The notes below the pieces were generated by a model. It worked only from the letters and a program-made list of their open reading frames with translations. It searched no databases and had not been told where the DNA came from. Position numbers and translations under genes: made by a program. DNA of 47,947 nt from a virus. The stretch is taken from positions 1 through 47,947 of IMG/VR virus record IMGVR_UViG_3300049478_000019; one strand, given 5' to 3'. Of this stretch, positions 1 through 7,314 are shown in pieces. The first letter of the stretch is position 1. Each line of letters opens with the position of its first letter.

Positions 1-240
1 AACCACACTTGGGCTTTTAACTTAATGAAATTCAATATCACAACTGCCCACCCCGAGGCCCTTATTGAAACCCTGGAATATATGAAAAAGAACCCTAAAG
101 AATTACCTTACCCATATGCAAAAAAGAAGCTGGAAGAGCGGTCCAAAGACCTTCGGGCTAGGGATCATCAAACCGAGAATGATAAATTTAAAAACGAATC
201 CACTCAAGTAGGATCTATCCTAAAGGAGTTGGCTAAATAA
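1..240 (+). CDS. Hypothetical protein, probably 3' end of a longer gene
   Basis: The reading frame is open from the first base of the window to the stop at 238-240, so this is likely the C-terminal end of a gene starting upstream. An ATG at 25 exists, but no Shine-Dalgarno sequence precedes it. The visible part is charged and Lys/Glu rich and has no motif I recognise. It ends 11 bases before the amidotransferase gene, so it is probably in the same operon. If it started at ATG 25 it would be a 71-residue protein. Confidence 0.5.
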   Translation, partial: NHTWAFNLMKFNITTAHPEALIETLEYMKKNPKELPYPYAKKKLEERSKDLRARDHQTENDKFKNESTQVGSILKELAK

Positions 241-251
241 GAGGAGTTAAA

Positions 252-1388
252 ATGAAATATTGCAAAAAATGTCTCTATCCAGACACGAAGCCGGATTTGA
301 TTTTCGATGAGGAAGGGATCTGTTCGGCCTGTAGATCATTTGAGCGGAGGAAGGGAATCGATTGGGCAAGAAGGTGGGACGAATTGAAGCAGATCCTTGG
401 GGGAAGCCGCCAGTCGCCCCATAATTATGATTGCATCATTCCTGGGAGTGGGGGAAAGGACTCAACTTTCCAGGCGATTTTCGTAAGGAATATGGGTTTC
501 AATCCCCTTATTGTTACCGCCACGACGGATTTCCCGTCGGAATTGGGCAAGAAAAACATCGAGAATCTAAAGGAAAATGGGTTTGATTATATCGAATATA
601 CTCCCAATTTGATTATTCGGAGGAAGATTGCGAGGATTGCCCTTAATGAAGTTGGCGATCTCAGTTGGCCTGAACATGCAAGCATTTTTTGTATTCCGGT
701 TCGCCTAGCCATACAGATGGGAATCAAAACCGTTATTTTCGGCGAATCTCCACAAAACGAATATGGAGGCCCCGAGGGAACCGGAGAAAATCTTTATCTT
801 ACCCACCGATGGCGAGAAGAGTTTGGTGGGCTCCTGGGCCTTCGGGTATCTGATTTTATAGGCCGAGAAGGGATCCGCGCCGCCGATCTCATCCCTTACC
901 AATATCCTCCCGAAGATCAAGTATCTAGGTCAGAAGTCAAGGTGATATTCCTCGGCCAATTCATCGAATGGGATGGTTGGGCGAATTCGGTTTTCTCGAT
1001 GGCCCATGGGCTGACCACTTTCTCGGGAATGATAGAGGGATCCCTTGCGGATTATGAGAATTTGGATAATTATATCACCGGTCCCCGCGATTATTTCAAA
1101 TTCCTCAAGTATGGATTCGGAAGGGCCACAGATATTGCATGTAACCATATTCGAAGGGGCCGATTGCAAAAGGAATTGGCCTTTCAATTGGTGAGAAAAA
1201 GGGAGAGATTTCCATGGTCATATCTCGGGAAGCCGCTGGCGGAAATTTTGAAACCATTTGACATAAATATCGATCAATACATTTCGGTTTGCAATAGATT
1301 TACGAACACGAAAATATTTCAAACCGATGCTAAGGGGAAATTGATTAAAGACAAGGATGGTACGCCATGCCCCTGGCCAAGCGAATAA
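252..1388 (+). CDS. pseA: PseA/WbpG-type N-acetyl sugar amidotransferase
   Basis: This 378-residue protein resembles the N-acetyl sugar amidotransferase family (PseA of Campylobacter, WbpG of Pseudomonas), which converts an acetamido group to an acetamidino group on surface sugars, including pseudaminic acid. Visible features are two Cys pairs at the N-terminus (C4/C7 and C24/C27, likely a zinc ribbon) and a PP-loop ATP-binding motif, SGGKDS, at residues 66-71. Length matches the family. The start is supported by GAGGAG just upstream. The frame overlaps the HisF-like gene by 22 bases; in other systems WbpG works with HisF- and HisH-like partners. No HisH-like glutaminase is present in the window. 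The family call is strong; the exact substrate is inferred from the nonulosonate genes further on. Confidence 0.85.
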   Translation: MKYCKKCLYPDTKPDLIFDEEGICSACRSFERRKGIDWARRWDELKQILGGSRQSPHNYDCIIPGSGGKDSTFQAIFVRNMGFNPLIVTATTDFPSELGKKNIENLKENGFDYIEYTPNLIIRRKIARIALNEVGDLSWPEHASIFCIPVRLAIQMGIKTVIFGESPQNEYGGPEGTGENLYLTHRWREEFGGLLGLRVSDFIGREGIRAADLIPYQYPPEDQVSRSEVKVIFLGQFIEWDGWANSVFSMAHGLTTFSGMIEGSLADYENLDNYITGPRDYFKFLKYGFGRATDIACNHIRRGRLQKELAFQLVRKRERFPWSYLGKPLAEILKPFDINIDQYISVCNRFTNTKIFQTDAKGKLIKDKDGTPCPWPSE

Positions 1389-2077
1389 TCCCTATTCTCT
1401 TGGTCCGTGATGGAATGCTGGTGAAGGGACGCCAATTCAAATCGGATCGGGTGGTGGGGTCAGTGATACAGGCGGTTAAGGTTTTTGAAAGTAGGCAGGC
1501 CGATGAGCTTGTCATTTTGGACGTGGGCGCGACGCCAGCCAGAAGGGGTCCGGACTTTGAGTTTATGAGAAGCGTTTGCGATGAGGCATTCATGCCCTTG
1601 ACTATCGGGGGCGGGGTGAGGACGGTTGGGGATATCCGGGGACTCCTTAATGCGGGCGCGGATAAGGTAGTGATTCATTCGGCGATAATTGAAAGAGAGG
1701 CGGCAGAGATATTTGGCTCAAATTGTATAGTCGTCTCCCTTGATGTTGGCCGTGGTTTCTGCACCGGGGAACCATCGGCGGTTTCCGCAGCGCAATTTAT
1801 AGAGAGACAAGGTGGCGGAGAAATCCTCCTCCAGTCTATTGATCGGGATGGCATGATGACCGGATATAATTTAGAATTAATCAGGAAGGTAGCCAAGGTC
1901 CTTTCCATTCCCTTGGTTGCCTCCAGCGGTTGCCGGGATTATGAGGATATGTATCAGGCAATCCAGGCGGGTGCCGATGCGGTTGCGGCCGGGGCACTTT
2001 GGCAATTCACGGATGCCACGCCGTTAGAGGCTAAAAAATATCTGAGGGCCAAGGGCGTGAATGTGAGATTGACATGA
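1367..2077 (+). CDS. hisF: HisF-like cyclase subunit (sugar amidation type)
   Basis: This 236-residue TIM-barrel protein is homologous to the HisF subunit of imidazole glycerol phosphate synthase. It keeps the phosphate-binding GGG (residues 81-83), the second-half motif ASSGC (185-189) and D126, which corresponds to catalytic D130 of HisF. At the position of the first catalytic Asp (D11 of Thermotoga HisF) it has Leu (L12, in ILLVRDG), the pattern I associate with HisF-like proteins of polysaccharide clusters rather than histidine synthesis. It overlaps the upstream PseA-type gene, so the likely role is to channel ammonia to that amidotransferase. A role in histidine synthesis is unlikely because no other his gene is present. 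Confidence 0.85.
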   Translation: MPLAKRIIPILLVRDGMLVKGRQFKSDRVVGSVIQAVKVFESRQADELVILDVGATPARRGPDFEFMRSVCDEAFMPLTIGGGVRTVGDIRGLLNAGADKVVIHSAIIEREAAEIFGSNCIVVSLDVGRGFCTGEPSAVSAAQFIERQGGGEILLQSIDRDGMMTGYNLELIRKVAKVLSIPLVASSGCRDYEDMYQAIQAGADAVAAGALWQFTDATPLEAKKYLRAKGVNVRLT

Positions 2078-2316
2078 GGGAAGATGAGATGTCGGGAGAA
2101 GAAAAATTGGCCATCGCCGTAATTCATAGGGCGGTTTTAGATCTATTGAACAAAAAAGCATACGGAAGAACCAAGATTCAAAGGAAAGTTGATTATGATT
2201 CAGCCAAAAGATTTTTGGGGAATCTTTCTAAAAACAAAGATACTCCATGGGCCGCTTTAGCATCTGGCCACCTAAATATCCCCAAACTAGAACGATGGGC
2301 AAAAATATTTCCATGA
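2074..2316 (+). CDS. Small hypothetical phage protein
   Basis: This 80-residue basic protein starts at an ATG overlapping the stop of the HisF-like gene (ATGA), so it is translationally coupled to it. It has an alpha-helical look, with the segment SAKRFLGNL in the middle, and no motif I can name. Small proteins of this shape are common upstream of phage packaging genes. No function is assigned. Confidence 0.6.
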   Translation: MREDEMSGEEKLAIAVIHRAVLDLLNKKAYGRTKIQRKVDYDSAKRFLGNLSKNKDTPWAALASGHLNIPKLERWAKIFP

Positions 2317-2325
2317 GGGGCGGAG

Positions 2326-2421
2326 ATGGCTGGCAGGGCCATTAGTCGGGGGCTTTTCAAGAAAGGAGAAATCCCAAGAGGCGGCCACCCGGCGAATCCG
2401 CCCCATATTCCAAGGAGGTGA
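2326..2421 (+). CDS. Possible 31-residue basic peptide
   Basis: A short frame begins at ATG 2326 after GGGGCGGAG and ends at TGA 2419-2421, inside the Shine-Dalgarno sequence of the next gene. It is rich in Gly, Arg and Pro. The position fits tight phage packing, but length and composition make it uncertain; it may be chance. Confidence 0.25.
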   Translation: MAGRAISRGLFKKGEIPRGGHPANPPHIPRR

Positions 2422-2424
2422 TGT

Positions 2425-2622
2425 TTGAGATTTCCCACGCTTGAGGAAATAGAGGCGGCGAAGAGGGTGGTGGAGATTCGGTTGTCCATTATCCCTAAAC
2501 ATATCCGCTCAATAAAGAACCTAGAAACGGGAATCCCTAACCTTTATGCAAACGTGGGGCCGGAAAAAAGTATTAAGATTTTCTATTCCGAGGAGAAGTT
2601 GAAGACGCAGTTTAATTTTTGA
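2425..2622 (+). CDS. Small hypothetical protein, TTG start
   Basis: This 65-residue frame starts at TTG 2425, preceded by a strong AAGGAGGTGA at 2412-2421; the nearby ATG at 2421 gives only a seven-codon frame, so TTG is preferred. The N-terminal half is a charged helix (EEIEAAKRVVEIRL). No family is recognised. It is the last gene before the pentamer array and terminator. Confidence 0.5.
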   Translation: MRFPTLEEIEAAKRVVEIRLSIIPKHIRSIKNLETGIPNLYANVGPEKSIKIFYSEEKLKTQFNF

Positions 2623-2629
2623 TTTACGA

Positions 2630-2677
2630 GGCACGGCTTGGCGTGGCGGGGCGTGGCAGGGCGAGGCGAGGCACGGC
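2630..2677 (+). repeat. GGCNN pentanucleotide array
   Basis: Ten copies of GGC occur exactly every five bases across 48 bases, with the two spacer bases varying (AC, TT, GT, GG, GT, AG, GA, GA, AC). It lies in the non-coding gap between the stop at 2622 and the terminator at 2755. The strict period with variable spacer is not explained by a hairpin or by coding; it could bind a protein or arise by slippage. Confidence 0.85.
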
Positions 2678-2754
2678 AAACTAAATTTAAACTGATTTAA
2701 TCCCCACCGGCAACCCCGAGGGAATCATTTATTGGGGCGTCCAACCCAAAAGAG

Positions 2755-2788
2755 AGGCGCTTCCGTAATAGGAGCGCCTTTTGTTTTT
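2755..2788 (+). terminator. Intrinsic terminator ahead of regulator-like gene
   Basis: AGGCGCTTCC (2755-2764) pairs with GGAGCGCCT (2771-2779) with one bulged base and a six-base loop, followed by a T-rich tract interrupted by one G. It separates the sugar-amidation block from the downstream operon. Confidence 0.75.
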
Positions 2789-2807
2789 CAAGTACGGCAG
2801 AGAGGCC

Positions 2808-3170
2808 ATGGATCAGGCAGTGGATTTCCAACTCAGGTCCTTGATGGGATGGATGATTGAGATGGCCGTCCTGAATATGCCAGAAAGCCGGGGTAAATCC
2901 AAGAAGCCGGCCTGGAAGGGAAATAGTCATGAGGATCTTTTGATTGAGGCGATCGACAAATGCTACCAACCAGGCGCCAGATTCCTGGAAGACCGGGGGC
3001 TGAGGATTCTGAATTATTATCTGGAAGGGTTCACAATTTGGCAGATTTCCGTCTTTGAATCGCTTTCCCAGGAGAGAATTAAGCAAATAATCACCCAAAT
3101 GAAGGCGATAACAAAAAAACGCCTACACAAAAATGGTTTGGTTTACGGTTTATATAGAATAGGGGGATAG
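2808..3170 (+). CDS. Putative phage transcriptional regulator (ArpU/RinA- or sigma-like)
   Basis: The frame could begin at TTG 2781, but that lies in the terminator T tract, so ATG 2808 (after GAGAGG) is chosen, giving 120 residues. The C-terminal third (ILNYYLEGFTIWQI through SQERIKQIITQMKAI) looks like a helix-turn-helix of the sigma region-4 or ArpU/RinA type that controls phage late genes. It lies upstream of the packaging genes and just after a terminator, as expected for such a regulator. The assignment rests on helix pattern and position only. Confidence 0.5.
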   Translation: MDQAVDFQLRSLMGWMIEMAVLNMPESRGKSKKPAWKGNSHEDLLIEAIDKCYQPGARFLEDRGLRILNYYLEGFTIWQISVFESLSQERIKQIITQMKAITKKRLHKNGLVYGLYRIGG

Positions 3171-3383
3171 ATGAGAAGCATCCGAGCACATATATGGGAT
3201 GGACGGAGAGAATTGATACGCAGATGTAGTCGATGCCAGGACAAAACCTGCGAAAAAACCGGGAAATTCTGTGAGGGGGCAAAGCATCTCTGGGTCAAGC
3301 TGGATAAGATGGAAAATTCATCGTCAGAAGTCTGCCTAGCCCCCCAGAAAATGAATTTTTTGATAGACCGGTATTTTGCATGA
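3171..3383 (+). CDS. Small Cys-rich, likely zinc-binding protein
   Basis: This 70-residue protein has a C-x2-C-x4-C-x6-C cluster near residues 19-34, suggesting a small zinc-binding fold. It starts immediately after the stop of the regulator-like gene and overlaps the HNH-like gene by four bases (ATGA), so the three form one unit. Its function is unknown. Confidence 0.6.
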   Translation: MRSIRAHIWDGRRELIRRCSRCQDKTCEKTGKFCEGAKHLWVKLDKMENSSSEVCLAPQKMNFLIDRYFA

Positions 3384-3667
3384 TCCCCAAAGAACCAAGA
3401 ACCGAGGACCAAAGATATCTTGCCTATGTCCGCACAAGGCCATGTACTATTAAGGGAAATGGTTGCTACGGCCCCTCGATTCCGCATCATACCATTTCAA
3501 GAGGTGCCTGGGGATCCGACCACCGGGCGATTCCATTATGTTCGATTCACCATACCGAAACTCACTCCCGAGGTTTGAAATGGATGGAAGAGCATTATTG
3601 CTTCAATCACCTAGATGAGATAATTAAGCTTTTGGACGAATATTTGAGGGACGATGAGCCAAAATGA
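3380..3667 (+). CDS. HNH-like protein of DUF968/NinX-type
   Basis: This 95-residue protein contains Cys residues at about 22 and 29, a PHHTISRG motif, and RAIPLCSIHHTETHSRG, an arrangement seen in HNH-like phage recombination proteins (DUF968 and related Nin-region families). The spaced Cys and His residues probably coordinate a metal and form a beta-beta-alpha-metal nuclease core. It overlaps its upstream neighbour by four bases. A nuclease or DNA-junction role is inferred. Confidence 0.6.
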   Translation: MIPKEPRTEDQRYLAYVRTRPCTIKGNGCYGPSIPHHTISRGAWGSDHRAIPLCSIHHTETHSRGLKWMEEHYCFNHLDEIIKLLDEYLRDDEPK

Positions 3668-3929
3668 AGATTCTTTTCTACCTGCAGCTATTTGCGTCCG
3701 CGATCTTATTAAAAGCAGGGGCGGCCCTAATTCCCGCAATTTTTGCGGATGCCCTAAATGCGCAGATAGAAAAAGAAAAAACAAAAAGGATTACTCCCTT
3801 AGAGATAACCCCGACTTTCAGGGAATCTATGCATGGATTGATCGCCAGAGAAGAAATAGGCAGTCCCAAAATGATGGCGATGCCAAACCTGGCCTTCTTC
3901 GTGACTTCCCCGGGTATGCGGGCCGATGA
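3654..3929 (+). CDS. Possible small CxC/CxxC protein (competing frame)
   Basis: This 91-residue frame starts at ATG 3654, inside the end of the HNH-like gene. It carries Cys residues in a C-G-C-P-K-C cluster followed by a Lys/Arg-rich stretch. Its Leu codons (mostly CTT) fit the phage better than those of the other frame over the same bases, which uses rarer CTA and TTA. Both frames could be real in part; this one explains the 5' part best. Confidence 0.4.
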   Translation: MSQNEDSFLPAAICVRDLIKSRGGPNSRNFCGCPKCADRKRKNKKDYSLRDNPDFQGIYAWIDRQRRNRQSQNDGDAKPGLLRDFPGYAGR

Positions 3930-4026
3930 AGCCTACATACGGTCCCAGGTTTTCGCCTTTGATGAATTGCCAATAATACCGGGAAAATTCATTTACCTCA
4001 AGCCCGGCTATTGGGTGGATTGCTAA
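3664..4026 (+). CDS. Hypothetical protein (overlaps the CxxC frame)
   Basis: ATG 3664 overlaps the stop of the HNH-like gene (ATGA), giving a 120-residue frame that ends 13 bases before the next gene. The 3' part has codon use typical of the phage and the sequence looks protein-like (ELPIIPGKFIYLKPG). The 5' part uses atypical Leu codons. The true start may therefore be internal, near ATG 3871 or 3880, giving about 50 residues. No family is recognised. Confidence 0.5.
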   Translation: MKILFYLQLFASAILLKAGAALIPAIFADALNAQIEKEKTKRITPLEITPTFRESMHGLIAREEIGSPKMMAMPNLAFFVTSPGMRADEAYIRSQVFAFDELPIIPGKFIYLKPGYWVDC

Positions 4027-4039
4027 AAAAGGAGGCCAA

Positions 4040-4237
4040 ATGTCCGAAATCAAAGAATTTCAGGCGCAAGTGAAGGAAATTAAAAGCAAGGCACTCGTTA
4101 GTTTGGATAAATCCGCGAGAATCATCCTGGAAACGGAAGACCTGGAAACATTGGATATCGGCAAATGGCCAGCGGATGAGAATGTCCGAGTGACGATTGA
4201 GCGGATTCCGAAGGTGGATATTGGGTTGAAAGAATGA
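4040..4237 (+). CDS. Small hypothetical protein
   Basis: This 65-residue protein is preceded by a strong AAAAAGGAGG and ends in a four-base ATGA overlap with the methyltransferase gene. It is acidic and predicted helix plus strand, with repeated LETEDLETLD. No family is recognised; tight coupling suggests co-expression with the methyltransferase. Confidence 0.65.
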   Translation: MSEIKEFQAQVKEIKSKALVSLDKSARIILETEDLETLDIGKWPADENVRVTIERIPKVDIGLKE

Positions 4238-5415
4238 ATGACCTTCAGATAAAATATGTCCCTGTCGGGTCCCTCAAGGAATTCCCGATGAATCCGCGCA
4301 AGAATGACGAGGCGGCGGAACAGTTGGCAAGGTTGATGGGGGAATACGGATTCGTCATTCCGATAATTGCCACGCCAGATGGGACAATTCGGGCTGGGCA
4401 CACTAGGATAAAAGCTGCCAGAAAACAGGGAATGAAAGAAGTGCCCGTGATCTTTGTCGATTTTGGGGACGAGAAGAAGGCCGTCGCCTTTTCTTTGGCT
4501 GATAACAAAAGCCATGAATGGAGTGAGTGGGATTTCCCGAAACTCAAAGATATTATGGTTGAAATTGATGATGGATCGTTCGATATGGCATTGACGGGAT
4601 TCAAGGAAGATGAACTCAAGGAGATATTTGGCCATAACGGTGATCCTCCCGCCGATGCCGAACCCCAGGTTGACCGAGCCGAGGAGACGAATAAGAGATG
4701 GCAGGTCAAGACTGGCGATTTGTGGCAGATCGGGGAGCATCGGCTGCTCTGCGGGGATTGCACGAAGCGCGAGGATGCTCAGCGCGTAATGGGAGGCAAG
4801 AAGGCGCAGCTTTGCTTCACTGACCCGCCTTATGGCGCAGACATTCAGTATGCCACCCACAACGACACGCAAGACGCGCTTGAGGGGCTGATTGCTGGCT
4901 TCTTTCCGATTGCGCGTGATATGTGCGATGTGGTTGCGCTCACGCCTGGAATCAACAATGTGTTTCTATATCCCAAGCCGTCCTGGTTGCTCTGTTGGTT
5001 CTATGCGGCCGGCACAGGTCGCTCGCCTTGGGGTTTTACAGCTTGGCAGCCCGTGGCCGTTTGGGGGTCTGACCCTAAACTCGCGGCTGGCGAGGGTTGT
5101 CACCCTGATGGTTTCCAGTGGATGATGGACAAACAAGACGCTGAGATAAACCAGAACACCGGCCATGCGTGCCCGAAGCCGACAAGTGTTTGGACTCGAT
5201 TTCTCGAACGCCTGACAAACAAAAAGAGCGTGAATATTTACGACCCATTCCTTGGCTCCGGCACCACTATGGTCGCCTGCGAGAATTTAAAACGCAAATG
5301 CCGAGCGATAGAAATTTCTCCGGCCTATTGTGCCGTTAGTCTTCAGCGCATGGCCGATGCCTTTCCGGGAATTAAAATTAAAAGATTGGGAAATGGCACA
5401 GAACCTAACAATTAA
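4234..5415 (+). CDS. ParB-domain DNA methyltransferase fusion
   Basis: Residues 1-130 form a ParB/sulfiredoxin-like domain (GHTR at 55-58). Residues 160-385 form a SAM-dependent DNA methyltransferase with catalytic DPPY at 197-200, before the SAM-binding DPFLGSGTT at 337-345; this order is that of the beta class (N6-adenine or N4-cytosine). Such ParB-methyltransferase fusions are common in phages next to terminase genes and probably protect phage DNA from restriction. The target sequence cannot be predicted. It overlaps the small terminase start by 23 bases. Confidence 0.9.
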   Translation: MNDLQIKYVPVGSLKEFPMNPRKNDEAAEQLARLMGEYGFVIPIIATPDGTIRAGHTRIKAARKQGMKEVPVIFVDFGDEKKAVAFSLADNKSHEWSEWDFPKLKDIMVEIDDGSFDMALTGFKEDELKEIFGHNGDPPADAEPQVDRAEETNKRWQVKTGDLWQIGEHRLLCGDCTKREDAQRVMGGKKAQLCFTDPPYGADIQYATHNDTQDALEGLIAGFFPIARDMCDVVALTPGINNVFLYPKPSWLLCWFYAAGTGRSPWGFTAWQPVAVWGSDPKLAAGEGCHPDGFQWMMDKQDAEINQNTGHACPKPTSVWTRFLERLTNKKSVNIYDPFLGSGTTMVACENLKRKCRAIEISPAYCAVSLQRMADAFPGIKIKRLGNGTEPNN

Positions 5416-5962
5416 AGAACGCAAATTCATCAAAGCCATGATGGATCATGGCAATATTACGCAAGCGGTAATTGACGCGGGATATAAGCACAAGGACCGG
5501 GATTCAGCATCTTCTATCGGCTGGAATCTTTTGAGAAAATTAAGGCCTCATATAGCAGATGTTCTTGAGATGCGGGGCATTGATGATACACGACTTTCCA
5601 AGATCATCGATGACGGCCTCCAGGCCCAGAAGATCGAAATGGTCAAGGATGCCGATGGCAACCAGAAATTCGGCATGGTCACGGATCATTTCATAAGGCA
5701 CAGGTATTTGGAGACGGCCCTGAAGGTCAAGGGGGGATTCGCCCCGGAGAAGAAGGAGTTGACCGGCAAGGATGGCAAACCGATTGAAACAAAATCAGAA
5801 TTTGATTTAGCAACCAGATTGCTTAATGATGAAAACGCAAACAAACTTGTCCATGCTCTCCTCAATATTGCAGGCAAGCCCGGCGGGAATGGCGGCAAAC
5901 CTGAGCCGGGGGCGGTGGATCCCGGCGAGGCACTTGGTACACTTGAGCCAAAAGCTGGTTGA
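5393..5962 (+). CDS. terS: Terminase small subunit
   Basis: ATG 5393 is chosen over an upstream in-frame ATG at 5330 because homologues start near LTIKERKFIKAM. The product has 189 residues. The N-terminal part has the Terminase_2-like pattern (KERKFIKAMMDHGNITQA followed by an AGY motif), a helix-turn-helix that recognises DNA for packaging. The middle carries D-T-R-L-S-K-I-I-D-D-G-L, typical of the family. The C-terminal tail is Gly/Pro rich and overlaps the large subunit gene. Position directly before the large terminase supports the call. Confidence 0.8.
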   Translation: MAQNLTIKERKFIKAMMDHGNITQAVIDAGYKHKDRDSASSIGWNLLRKLRPHIADVLEMRGIDDTRLSKIIDDGLQAQKIEMVKDADGNQKFGMVTDHFIRHRYLETALKVKGGFAPEKKELTGKDGKPIETKSEFDLATRLLNDENANKLVHALLNIAGKPGGNGGKPEPGAVDPGEALGTLEPKAG

Positions 5963-7313
5963 TTTGGCGGCGGGTAGAATCAAGCGCCTCATTATTGAGA
6001 TGCCCCCGAGAAGCGGGAAGAGCGAGTTGGCCTCCCATTGGTTCCCGGTTTGGTATCTCAGGCAGTGGCCAGATAGAGAAATAATTCTGGCAAGTTATGA
6101 GGCTGATTTCGCGGCAAAATGGGGTAGGAAAACGAGAAATAGCATCCTGGAAAATGGCGATAAGCTGAAAATCCAATTAAGTCCAGATTCTCAGGCAACC
6201 AACCGATGGGAAACAACCATGGGTGGCGGCATGGTGACGGCCGGGGTGGGGGGACCTATAACGGGTAGGGGAGCCCACCTTCTTATCGTTGATGACCCAA
6301 TAAAGAACCAGGAAGAGGCATTTTCGGAGGTATACCGGGAAAAGACATGGGATTGGTTTAGGTCTACCGCCTACACTCGTTTAGAGCCGGGCGGGGTTGC
6401 TGTGTTGATAATGACGCGGTGGCATAACGATGACTTGGCTGGCAGATTGATAAGGGAAATGGAGAATGGTGGGGAAAAATGGGAGGTGATATGCTTCCCG
6501 GCGGTTGCCGAAGTTGATGACGACATAGGGAGATTCACTGGGGAGGCATTGTGGCCGGAGAGGTTCAATCTTGACGCTTTGGGGCAGATAAAGAATGCCG
6601 TGGGGTCGAGGATATGGTTTTCAATGTATCAGCAAAGGCCCACACCACTTGAGGGCGCCGTATTCCAGCGGGAATGGTTCAAGATTGCGGATAAAGGGCC
6701 AGCAGTTTACCCGCGCGTGCGATTCTGGGATTTTGCGGCTACCGAGGCCAAAGGCAAGTCGGATCCGGATTGGACGGCGGGGGCCTTGGTCTCTGTGATA
6801 GACGGGCAGTGGTGGGTTTACGATATTCGGCGGATAAGAGGAACGCCTAAGTCCGTCGAGGATTTGGTTGTCCAGACCGCGCAGATTGACTCCAATTTGA
6901 CGCAGATCTGGATTGAGCAGGAGCCGGGGTCTTCGGGGATTCACACGATTGACTATTACCAGCGAAGTGTCCTGGTTGGCTATCCGGTCCAGGGATTGCG
7001 AACGACCGGCCCTAAAATCCTCCGGGCGCAGCCGATGAGTGCGGCGGCAGAAGCGGGCAACGTTTTTCTTGTCAATGGTTCATGGGTTAATGATTTCCTG
7101 GATGAAGTCGAGGCTTTTCCAGCGGGTGCGCATGATGATCAAGTGGATGCGGTAAGCGGGGCATTCACGGTTTTGGGTGCCGCCGAGCAGGGTTGGGAAC
7201 TCCCCTATCAGTCAGACGACCGTTGGGGCCACATCCCCCAAGGCGATCGGCGAGACCTAAGCAATTTCGCCATGACCAAGAAAGAGAAAGAGCCATGGGA
7301 TATGGAATATTGA
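5826..7313 (+). CDS. terL: Terminase large subunit
   Basis: This is the ATP-driven DNA packaging motor with a C-terminal nuclease. Walker A is PRSGKS (61-66), Walker B is LLIVDD (152-157), and a coupling motif TRWHNDD is at 197-203. Nuclease acidic residues are likely D302 (WDFAAT), E365 and HDDQVDA (436-442). ATG 5826 gives 495 residues and a 137-base overlap with the small subunit. Neither it nor the internal ATG 5889 has a good ribosome binding site, and 5889 is quite possibly the real start. The family motifs are intact. Confidence 0.93.
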   Translation: MMKTQTNLSMLSSILQASPAGMAANLSRGRWIPARHLVHLSQKLVDLAAGRIKRLIIEMPPRSGKSELASHWFPVWYLRQWPDREIILASYEADFAAKWGRKTRNSILENGDKLKIQLSPDSQATNRWETTMGGGMVTAGVGGPITGRGAHLLIVDDPIKNQEEAFSEVYREKTWDWFRSTAYTRLEPGGVAVLIMTRWHNDDLAGRLIREMENGGEKWEVICFPAVAEVDDDIGRFTGEALWPERFNLDALGQIKNAVGSRIWFSMYQQRPTPLEGAVFQREWFKIADKGPAVYPRVRFWDFAATEAKGKSDPDWTAGALVSVIDGQWWVYDIRRIRGTPKSVEDLVVQTAQIDSNLTQIWIEQEPGSSGIHTIDYYQRSVLVGYPVQGLRTTGPKILRAQPMSAAAEAGNVFLVNGSWVNDFLDEVEAFPAGAHDDQVDAVSGAFTVLGAAEQGWELPYQSDDRWGHIPQGDRRDLSNFAMTKKEKEPWDMEY

Positions 7314-7314
7314 G

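Noticed and set aside
1367-2077. Histidine biosynthesis gene
   Set aside because: The first catalytic Asp is replaced by Leu, and the gene is overlapped with a sugar amidotransferase; no other his gene is near.
2630-2677. CRISPR-like repeat
   Set aside because: The unit is five bases with two variable bases; there are no repeat-spacer units or cas genes.
4060-4872. 270-residue open frame on the - strand
   Set aside because: It lies fully opposite the ParB-methyltransferase and a small gene, has no ribosome site, and its sequence shows no family; it is a shadow frame.
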